Shown: positions 1 to 4,613 of the stretch, one piece after another
How the letters are laid out: each line of letters opens with the position of its first letter
Numbering within the stretch: the first letter of the stretch is position 1
Assembly (NCBI GenBank): GCA_003343805.1
Contig: QAKM01000057.1
Coordinates: 42,365 to 47,718 of the forward strand
Direction of reading: 5' to 3'
DNA from: Bacillota bacterium
GTDB lineage: Bacteria; Bacillota; Clostridia; Christensenellales; Borkfalkiaceae
DNA: 5,354 nt
Notes under the pieces: model-generated
Told to the model about the DNA's origin: nothing
Seen by the model: only the letters and a program-made list of their open reading frames with translations
Databases searched by the model: none
Made by a program: the position numbers and the translations under genes

Positions 1-641
1 CTGATGTGGTCACGGGCGAAACGGTCACGACGAAGGGCGTTGCAGGTACGGCACTCTTCATCAACGTTCCTTCCGATGTAAAGGTCGAAGATTCCGAGCT
101 CACTGCAAACTATCAGGTCGTTGTCGTCCGCGGCGGTACCCTCAGCATGACGAACACCAAGCTGACCCTCCTTGATAACTATGCAGATGCAGACGTTACC
201 ACGGATACGTATGATAATGTCCTGAACAGCGGCAAGGGCTTCAACAAGTCTGAGACCCCTGTCGGCAACTGGAGCGCTGCTCTTGAAGGCATTACCGATG
301 TCCAGTCCTACCGCCTTGCAGGTGTTTGGGATCAGGGTAACGGTATTGCCCGCGGCGCGATCGTCGTCGGTAACTCCAACGGTAATGAGAAGGCATACCA
401 GAACACCACGTTCGTGAAGTTCAACGGTATCACCTTCGACATCGCCAACAAGGATATGCCGAAGCTCGTCGTTGCTTCCTACTACAACAAGGCAACGATG
501 TACAACGAAGAGACCAAGGCTTACAAGACGATGGTCACGGTTGATGCAACGGGCATGGGCCTCGACGCAAGCGAGATCACCTACTGCTACAATGCAGTGA
601 TGGATACCATCAAGACGATCGGTTTTGTGAACGCTGACTGA
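1..641 (+). CDS. C-terminal part of a probable secreted/surface beta-rich protein (5' end outside window)
   Basis: The frame is open from the left edge, with 212 residues visible before a TGA at 639-641, so the true start lies outside the window. I do not recognise a named family. The visible part is rich in Thr, Val, Asn, Gly and Asp, and has short alternating strands such as VVVVRGGTLSMTNTKLTLL, as in right-handed parallel beta-helix or adhesin-like repeats. The rest (VGNSNGNEKAYQNTTFVKF, LVVASYYNKATMYNEE) also looks like extracellular beta structure. It has only one cysteine, near the C-terminus. There is no LPXTG sorting signal, hydrophobic tail or SLH motif at the C-terminus (ends FVNAD), so any anchoring or signal peptide must be upstream. 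It uses many aac, ggt, gca and acg codons and fewer gcg/ggc than its neighbours, which may reflect high expression. A strong terminator follows 90 bases later. The extracellular role is inference; an intracellular beta-helix protein is not excluded. Confidence 0.7.
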   Translation, partial: DVVTGETVTTKGVAGTALFINVPSDVKVEDSELTANYQVVVVRGGTLSMTNTKLTLLDNYADADVTTDTYDNVLNSGKGFNKSETPVGNWSAALEGITDVQSYRLAGVWDQGNGIARGAIVVGNSNGNEKAYQNTTFVKFNGITFDIANKDMPKLVVASYYNKATMYNEETKAYKTMVTVDATGMGLDASEITYCYNAVMDTIKTIGFVNAD

Positions 642-730
642 TCGCAGCAACCTGCTTTCTACCAATTCTCCGTTTGAGAGTTAGTTCAAAATACTAGCTA
701 CAGTCTGGTTGATTGATAGTCCAATAGCAA

Positions 731-770
731 GGAAAGGCCCGATGAGGAAACTCATCGGGCTTTTCCTTTT
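731..770 (+). terminator. Intrinsic terminator of the surface-protein gene
   Basis: A 16-bp stem (731-746 with 751-766, one G-T wobble) closes on a GAAA tetraloop (747-750). The 3' arm runs into a T-rich tail ending in TTTT at 767-770. The core arms are GCCCGATGAG and CTCATCGGGC. It lies 89 bases after the stop codon and fits rho-independent termination of the upstream gene, isolating it from obgE. A T-tract is lacking on the other strand, so it is mainly one-directional. Confidence 0.9.
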
Positions 771-925
771 GCGTTGTTTCGAGCCTTTTTTCGCGGCCGG
801 CTTTCTTGGCGCCCTCTTTGAGGGAGTCACATTAATGATTCTCCTTTAAATATTTTTCGAGATTGAGGTCATACCATTACTTATGACACTTCGAGAAGAG
901 CTCGCCCTTAATGGCCTTTCCTTCA
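771..925. other. Intergenic stretch without a recognised gene
   Basis: Between the terminator and the structured element I see no credible coding sequence on either strand. There is a short 5-bp hairpin (CCCTC/GAGGG, 812-824), a 6-bp inverted repeat GTCATA/TATGAC (868-887) and a directly repeated TTCGAGA at 856-862 and 890-896. None has the form of a known regulator site, riboswitch or promoter with acceptable spacing. The stretch from 831 to 890 is more AT-rich than the surroundings. Confidence 0.5.
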
Positions 926-1017
926 CGAGGGATCCGTCGCGGCTTCGCCGCGGCGGAGGGAGAAATTCTCCCTCGTCCTGCGTCCGGCCAAAGGCCGGAC
1001 GCAGGACTGTTCCCTCG
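926..1017. repeat. Multi-hairpin structured intergenic element (probable mobile palindromic repeat)
   Basis: About 92 bases can fold as a branched structure. The ends, CGAGGGA (926-932) and TCCCTCG (1011-1017), are complementary. Inside lie hairpin A (933-957, about 11 bp with one wobble, loop TTC), hairpin B (956-962 with 968-974, GAGGGAG/CTCCCTC) and hairpin C (975-989 with 993-1007, a perfect 15-bp stem with loop AAA). TCCCTCG also occurs at 969-975, allowing an alternative closure with the left end. The arrangement of a TCCGTC..GGCTTCGCC hairpin next to a GAGGGAG hairpin resembles, from memory, small repeat elements scattered in intergenic regions of gut Clostridia. Mobility and copy number cannot be judged from one copy. 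Hairpin C has no T-tract, so it is not a classic terminator. It ends 20 bases before the obgE -35 box. Confidence 0.6.
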
Positions 1018-1037
1018 GGGAGGCGTCCGCGTTTCGC

Positions 1038-1066
1038 TTGATTTTCCAAAAAAATTCTGTTATACT
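1038..1066 (+). promoter_or_regulatory. Sigma-A-type promoter of obgE-yhbY
   Basis: The -35 box TTGATT (1038-1043) and -10 box TATACT (1061-1066) are separated by exactly 17 bases, with an A-run in the spacer (1048-1054). Each box is close to consensus. Transcription would be expected to start 6-8 bases after the -10 box, at about 1072-1074, which is on the ATG of obgE at 1073. The prediction is by inspection only. Confidence 0.75.
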
Positions 1067-1072
1067 GTCCGC

Positions 1073-2350
1073 ATGGACAACAAACCATTTACCGATCGGG
1101 TCAAGATCGCCGTCAAGGCCGGAAACGGCGGAGACGGCATGAACAGTTTTCAGGCATTCAAGGGTAAGCCTGCCTGCGGGCCGGACGGCGGAGACGGCGG
1201 CAACGGCGGCTCCGTCTATTTCCTCGGCGACCGCAATATGCACGACCTCTTATCCTTCCGTTATACGTCCAAGTATTTTGCGGGCAACGGCGCGCGCGGC
1301 GGCACCAACCGCTGTACGGGCAAGCAGGGGGAGGACATGGTCATCAAGGTGCCGCTCGGCACCCTCGTGCGCGATGCCGAGACGGGCAAAGTCTTAATGG
1401 ACGTCTTTGAGGACGGCGAAAAGCTGCTCCTTCTTGCGGGCGGCAGGGGAGGCAAGGGCAACGTGCGCTTCACGACGGCGCGCCGCCATGCCCCCGACTT
1501 TGCACAGAAGGGCGTCCTCACCAAGCCGCACGAGCTCATTCTCGAGATGAAGGTCATTGCGGACGTCGGCCTCGTCGGTTTCCCCAACGTGGGCAAGAGC
1601 ACCCTGCTCTCCAAGATCTCTGCGGCGAAGCCCAAGATCGCCGATTACCATTTTACGACGCTTTCGCCCAACCTTGGCGTGGTGCGCGTCTTTGACGAGA
1701 GCTTTATCTGCGCCGATATCCCCGGGCTCATCGAGGGTGCGGCAGAGGGAGCGGGCCTCGGGCACGCCTTTCTGCGCCACATCGAGCGCACGCGCATGAT
1801 CGTGCACATCGTCGACATCTCGGGCATGGAGGGGCGCGATCCCGTCGCCGATTTTGCCGCCATCAACGAGGAGCTGAAGGCCTATTCCGAGAAGCTCGCT
1901 TCCCTCCCACAGATCGTCGCCTGCAACAAGTGCGACTGCATGGGCGCGGAGGAGAACCTCGCCCGCTTCCGCGAAGCATACGGCGACAAATACCGCATTT
2001 TCCCCATCACGGCGCTGAAGAGCGAGGGTCTGGAGGCGCTGCTCTCCGAAGTCGTTTCCATGCTCCAAGAACTGCCGCCTGCCGAGCGCATCCCGGCCGA
2101 GGAGTTCGAGCTCGACGAGGGAGACAATTCCCAGTTCGAGATCTTCCGCGACGAGACGGGCGCGTACGTCGTTGTGGGCGGGCTTGCCGATATGCTCTGC
2201 CGCAACGTCGTGATGAACAACCCCGAATCGATGGCGTACTTCCAGCGTGTTTTGAAGCTGCGCGGCGTCATCCGTGCGCTCCAGAACATGGGCTGCAAGG
2301 AGGGAGACACCGTGATGGTGGGGGACACCGAATTTGATTTCGTACCGTAA
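1073..2350 (+). CDS. obgE: Obg family GTPase (ObgE/CgtA), ribosome assembly and stress checkpoint
   Basis: The 425-residue product has the usual full length and three-domain build of Obg. Residues 1-165 are the glycine-rich Obg fold (AGNGGDGMNSF, GPDGGDGGNGG, LAGGRGGKGN). The G domain follows, with G1 GFPNVGKST (169-177), switch I DYHFTTLSPN (191-200), G3 DIPG (215-218), G4 NKCD (285-288) and G5 ITA (312-314). A C-terminal OCT domain spans about 354-425 and ends FDFVP. In the family this cytoplasmic GTPase binds the 50S subunit late in assembly and links to ppGpp and growth control. ATG 1073 is chosen because the N-terminus then matches the family (FTDRVKIAV aligned with FVDQVKVYV of B. subtilis); the frame is open upstream to ATG 911, but that segment runs through the hairpin element. 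No Shine-Dalgarno is visible before 1073 and the -10 box ends only 6 bases upstream, so the transcript may be leaderless. The usual REKY segment after SF is replaced by QAFKGKPAC. Confidence 0.96.
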   Translation: MDNKPFTDRVKIAVKAGNGGDGMNSFQAFKGKPACGPDGGDGGNGGSVYFLGDRNMHDLLSFRYTSKYFAGNGARGGTNRCTGKQGEDMVIKVPLGTLVRDAETGKVLMDVFEDGEKLLLLAGGRGGKGNVRFTTARRHAPDFAQKGVLTKPHELILEMKVIADVGLVGFPNVGKSTLLSKISAAKPKIADYHFTTLSPNLGVVRVFDESFICADIPGLIEGAAEGAGLGHAFLRHIERTRMIVHIVDISGMEGRDPVADFAAINEELKAYSEKLASLPQIVACNKCDCMGAEENLARFREAYGDKYRIFPITALKSEGLEALLSEVVSMLQELPPAERIPAEEFELDEGDNSQFEIFRDETGAYVVVGGLADMLCRNVVMNNPESMAYFQRVLKLRGVIRALQNMGCKEGDTVMVGDTEFDFVP

Positions 2351-2368
2351 AGCGTGCATACAAACGAA

Positions 2369-2374
2369 GAGGAG
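2369..2374 (+). promoter_or_regulatory. Ribosome binding site of yhbY
   Basis: GAGGAG lies 6 bases before the ATG at 2381. It decides the start: the same frame has an earlier ATG at 2354 only 3 bases after the obgE stop, but that one has no such site and would add residues absent from the family. Confidence 0.75.
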
Positions 2375-2380
2375 AATACC

Positions 2381-2671
2381 ATGACCAGCAAACAGAGAAG
2401 CAACTTAAAATCCATCGCCGCCACCCTCAAGCCCATCGCACAGGTCGGAAAGGAGGGCGTGAGTGACAACCTCTTAAAGGGGCTTTCGGATGCCCTGGAG
2501 GCGCACGAGCTCATCAAGATCAATCTTCTGCCTGCATCGGGCGAGGATGAGGATGTGCTTGCCGCCGGGATCGCCTCCGCGCTCAAGGCCGAGGTCGTCA
2601 TCGTCATCGGCCGGCGCGCCGTCCTGTACCGCCGTTCCTCGCGCGAGGGCTTCGATCACATCAAGTTCTGA
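2381..2671 (+). CDS. yhbY: YhbY-type CRM-domain RNA-binding protein, ribosome assembly factor
   Basis: The 96-residue product is a single CRS1-YhbY (CRM) domain, the normal size of bacterial YhbY. It opens with MTSKQRSNLKSIAATLKP, typical of the family. The GxxG RNA-binding loop is VGKEGVS (GKEG at residues 23-26). It is followed by the helix SDNLLKGLSDALEAHELIKI and the closing strand VVIVIGRRAVLYRR (72-85). YhbY associates with pre-50S particles and 23S rRNA in the cytoplasm. The gene starts 30 bases after obgE with its own Shine-Dalgarno and no promoter in between, so the two are probably co-transcribed; both act on large-subunit maturation. A GC-rich hairpin follows 50 bases after the stop. 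The family assignment is firm. Confidence 0.94.
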   Translation: MTSKQRSNLKSIAATLKPIAQVGKEGVSDNLLKGLSDALEAHELIKINLLPASGEDEDVLAAGIASALKAEVVIVIGRRAVLYRRSSREGFDHIKF

Positions 2672-2721
2672 GCGCGTCCGGCATTGCCCGGAAAGGCCCG
2701 CACACATCGTAACGAATGAAC

Positions 2722-2760
2722 AGGGCGCCCGCCGCGGCTTTATGCCGCGGCGGGCGCCCT
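2722..2760 (+). terminator. Perfect 17-bp GC-rich hairpin after yhbY, probable terminator
   Basis: Arms 2722-2738 and 2744-2760 pair perfectly (17 bp, nearly all G-C) around the loop TTTAT. The tract after the 3' arm is only CTGTGTTTC, so the U-run is poor and termination may be incomplete or depend on other factors. Its position, after yhbY and before the consensus promoter of the polymerase, supports a terminator role. Its core (GCGGCTT..GCCGCGGCGG) is shared with hairpin A at 938-956, so it may instead be, or derive from, a repeat element. Confidence 0.65.
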
Positions 2761-2808
2761 CTGTGTTTCAGCGGAAAAAATTCCCATGCTCCGACCGCGC
2801 ATTTTCTC

Positions 2809-2837
2809 TTGACAAACGGCGCAAATTGGAGTATAGT
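2809..2837 (+). promoter_or_regulatory. Near-consensus sigma-A promoter of the Y-family polymerase unit
   Basis: The -35 box is a perfect TTGACA (2809-2814) and the -10 box is TATAGT (2832-2837), with a 17-base spacer. The predicted transcription start is around 2843-2845, giving an untranslated leader of about 90 bases. Such a strong promoter on a translesion polymerase gene would be expected to need repression, and a palindrome lies exactly over the predicted start. Confidence 0.85.
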
Positions 2838-2844
2838 AGTACTG

Positions 2845-2861
2845 CAAACAAACGTTTGTTT
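2845..2861. promoter_or_regulatory. Palindromic operator, probable LexA (SOS) box
   Basis: Bases 2846-2861 form a perfect 16-base palindrome (AAACAAACGTTTGTTT), placed over and just after the predicted transcription start. In a register shifted by two bases, CAAACAAACGTTTG (2845-2858) fits the Gram-positive LexA/DinR pattern CGAAC-RNRY-GTTCG at all defined positions except a symmetric G-to-A and C-to-T change. The gene behind it, a UvrX-like polymerase, is a known type of SOS target in Bacillus. A different repressor using the 16-base palindrome is the main alternative. Confidence 0.6.
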
Positions 2862-2920
2862 TATAAAAAACAGACGGCCGTACTTGCGGGGAGCGCGGCG
2901 GCGCGGTATCGTCGGGAGCG

Positions 2921-2930
2921 AGGAGGAGGG
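2921..2930 (+). promoter_or_regulatory. Ribosome binding site of the polymerase gene
   Basis: AGGAGGAGGG is a very strong anti-16S match; AGGAGG at 2921-2926 is 8 bases before ATG 2935. It fixes the start at 2935 against the in-frame ATG at 2716, which lies upstream of the promoter and terminator hairpin. Confidence 0.85.
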
Positions 2931-2934
2931 CATC

Positions 2935-4200
2935 ATGGAAAAACAGAGAGTATATGCGTGCATCGACATGAAGTCCTTCTTCGCGTCCGTGGAGTGTGCC
3001 GAACGCGGGCTCAATCCGATGGAGGCGCAGCTCATCGTCGCCGACGAGAGCCGGGGCGAGGGGACCATCTGCCTGGCCGTCTCGCCCAAACTCAAACAGT
3101 TGGGGGTGAGAAACCGCTGCCGGATGTTCGAGGTGCCGAAGTATCTCCAATTCATCGTCGCCAAGCCGCGGATGCAGAAGTACATCGACTATGCCGCCGA
3201 GATCTACGGCATCTACCTCGACTATATGCACAAGGGCGACATCTACGTCTATTCCATCGACGAGAGCTTCCTCGATATCACCGACTATCTGTCCGTCTAC
3301 AAAAAGACGCCCAAGGAGTTCGTGAAGTTCCTCATCGAAGAGATCGCACGGCGCACGCATATCCCCGCCACGGCAGGCATCGGCACCAATCTGTACCTCG
3401 CCAAGATCGCACTCGACATCACGGCGAAGAAGTCGCCCGACCGCATCGGGTATCTTGACGAGGCGCTCTTTCAAAAGACGCTGTGGGATCATACGCCGCT
3501 CACCGACTTCTGGGGCATCGCAAGGGGCATTGCGGCGCGGCTCGACCGCAAGGGCGTCTACACCATGCGCGGCATCGCCCATCTCCCCGAGGAGACGCTC
3601 TATAAGGAGTTCGGCGTCAATGCAGAGCTTCTCATCGACCACGCATGGGGCAGGGAGCCCTGTACGATGGAGGACATCAAGAACTATCGGGCAAAGTCGC
3701 ACTCCGTCTCCCATTCGCAGGTGCTCTTTTCCGATTACCCCTACGAAAAGGCGAAGATCGTCTTTGAGGAGATGGCGCGCACGGGGTGTCTCGAGCTCAT
3801 GCGGCGCAATGTCATCGCGGGGCGCATCTCGCTCTCGGTGGGCTATTCCAAGGACGCGCACGCGCCTACGGGCGGCTCCCGCAAGCTGCCCTTTTCGAGC
3901 AATCTCCCCAAAAAGCTGGTGCCCGCACTTCTGGCGCTCTTTGAGGAGACGACCCTCAGGAACCTGCCCATCCGCCGTCTCGGCGTCGGGTTTGAACTCC
4001 TGAGCGACGAGAGCTGCGAGGGGTATGACCTCTTCACGAATTGGGAGGAGGTGGAAAAGGAAAAGCGCGTCAACCGGGCGGCGCTGGAGATCCAGAAGAA
4101 GTTCGGCAAGAACGCGCTCGTCACGGCGGCAGATCTGCAGGAGGGGGCGACCCTCCTCGAACGGAACAAACTCATCGGAGGACACAACGCGGATGGATAG
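2935..4200 (+). CDS. Y-family (DinB/UmuC, UvrX-like) translesion DNA polymerase
   Basis: The 421-residue product is a complete Y-family polymerase. The palm/fingers start has catalytic Asp11 in CIDMKSFFASVE, with Phe16 at the likely steric-gate position. The second catalytic block is YSIDESFLDIT, with Asp109 and Glu110. AGIGTNLYLAKIALDITAKK (147-166) closes the palm. The thumb HhH-like segment is FWGIARGIAARLDRKGVYTM (192-211). The little-finger domain covers about 255-360. The tail IQKKFGKNALVTAADL..GATLLERNKLIGGHNA is typical of the Gram-positive UvrX/UmuC-like group rather than housekeeping DinB. No obvious QLxLF clamp-binding motif is visible at the end. It would insert nucleotides opposite damaged template bases, with low fidelity. 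It has its own strong promoter with a LexA-like operator, and overlaps the following YolD-like gene by 8 bases. I give no symbol because the uvrX/umuC/dinB choice is not settled by sequence inspection. Confidence 0.93.
   Translation: MEKQRVYACIDMKSFFASVECAERGLNPMEAQLIVADESRGEGTICLAVSPKLKQLGVRNRCRMFEVPKYLQFIVAKPRMQKYIDYAAEIYGIYLDYMHKGDIYVYSIDESFLDITDYLSVYKKTPKEFVKFLIEEIARRTHIPATAGIGTNLYLAKIALDITAKKSPDRIGYLDEALFQKTLWDHTPLTDFWGIARGIAARLDRKGVYTMRGIAHLPEETLYKEFGVNAELLIDHAWGREPCTMEDIKNYRAKSHSVSHSQVLFSDYPYEKAKIVFEEMARTGCLELMRRNVIAGRISLSVGYSKDAHAPTGGSRKLPFSSNLPKKLVPALLALFEETTLRNLPIRRLGVGFELLSDESCEGYDLFTNWEEVEKEKRVNRAALEIQKKFGKNALVTAADLQEGATLLERNKLIGGHNADG
4177..4182 (+). promoter_or_regulatory. Ribosome binding site of the YolD-like gene, inside the polymerase gene
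   Basis: GGAGGA lies 10 bases before ATG 4193, within the codons for the conserved IGGH tail of the polymerase. It supports ATG 4193 as the start, giving an overlap of the two genes and probable translational coupling. Confidence 0.7.
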
Positions 4201-4561
4201 ATCGGAACGGGCGAAGCAGTTTGCGCCCTTCGATGCCCTGCGGGGGCTGCGGGAAGCGCTCGAAAAGAAGGAGCTCGAGCACGAGCGGCAGGAACAGCGG
4301 ATGCGCACGGAGGAGGAGACGGAAGCGCTGGAGCGCGTGCTGGCGGTGCTCACCCGCGGGCAGCGGGCAGAGGCGCTCTTCTATGCGGGCGGGTTCTATC
4401 TGCAGGCGCGGGGCGTCGTGGAGGATATCGATCTCGTCCGCCGCATCCTTCGCATCGGGGACGGGCGCATCGCCTTTGAGGACCTCTACTATGTCCTCCT
4501 CCTCGGCCCGGAGGGCGGGGAGGGGAGCGAGCCAAGCGGCGCGGAGATCGGAAAACAATAA
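4193..4561 (+). CDS. YolD-like family protein, partner of the Y-family polymerase
   Basis: The 122-residue product begins MDRSERAKQFAPFDALRG, matching the family signature R-A-x-Q-F-x-P-F-x-A-L-x-G. A highly charged helix follows (residues 20-50, rich in Glu, Arg and Lys; possible coiled coil). The C-terminal half, AEALFYAGGFYLQARGVVEDID (59-80) then RILRIGDGRIAFEDLYYVLLL, fits the YolD beta-rich region. YolD-like genes sit next to UvrX-type polymerases in Bacillus and its prophages; they have been proposed to play a UmuD-like accessory part in translesion synthesis, but the biochemical role is not established. The Gly/Glu-rich tail after residue 104 (GPEGGEGSEPSGAEIG) is probably disordered. 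The start overlaps the polymerase stop by 8 bases. The frame is open further upstream, but only as a shadow of the polymerase gene. The family call is by motif recognition. Confidence 0.85.
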   Translation: MDRSERAKQFAPFDALRGLREALEKKELEHERQEQRMRTEEETEALERVLAVLTRGQRAEALFYAGGFYLQARGVVEDIDLVRRILRIGDGRIAFEDLYYVLLLGPEGGEGSEPSGAEIGKQ

Positions 4562-4596
4562 AAAACGGTTCCGGCAGAGTGCCGAAACCGTTTTTT
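4561..4596. terminator. Bidirectional intrinsic terminator between convergent genes
   Basis: The stem pairs ACGGTT..CGGCA (4565-4576) with TGCCG..AACCGT (4580-4591) around the loop GAG, with one C-A mismatch (4571/4585). It is flanked by an A-run (4560-4565) on the left and TTTTTT (4591-4596) on the right, so it has a U-tract in either direction. It begins at the stop codon of the YolD-like gene and ends 18 bases past the stop of the minus-strand gene. Confidence 0.9.
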
Positions 4597-4613
4597 ATCG
4601 TGATAAAGAGAAG

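Noticed and set aside
868..887. GTCATA/TATGAC inverted repeat as an operator or promoter site
   Set aside because: It is only 6 bp per arm, and candidate -35/-10 boxes around it have wrong spacing; this is within chance expectation.
975..1007. Hairpin C as a rho-independent terminator
   Set aside because: The stem is followed by CTGTTCCC with no T-tract, and there is no upstream gene left to terminate after 770.
926..1017. CRISPR array or tRNA in the structured region
   Set aside because: There are no regularly spaced identical repeats, no acceptor/T-loop consensus and no CCA-like end; the branched fold is only superficially cloverleaf-like.
911..1072. N-terminal extension of Obg from ATG 911
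   Set aside because: The 54 extra residues are read through the hairpin element and across the promoter, match nothing in Obg, and have no Shine-Dalgarno; ATG 1073 aligns with the family N-terminus.
846..1088. 80-codon minus-strand frame in the obgE upstream region
   Set aside because: It is composed largely of translated hairpin arms, without a ribosome binding site.
1394..2359. 321-codon minus-strand frame opposite obgE
   Set aside because: It mirrors conserved Obg domains, has no family-like motifs and begins at the stop of obgE.
2716..2934. N-terminal extension of the polymerase from ATG 2716
   Set aside because: It would cross the terminator hairpin, promoter and operator; ATG 2935 has a strong Shine-Dalgarno and gives the proper catalytic N-terminus.
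2740..4353. 537-codon open frame on the minus strand opposite the polymerase
   Set aside because: It is a shadow produced by GC-rich codon bias of the polymerase gene; the composition is low-complexity and the plus strand carries clear motifs.
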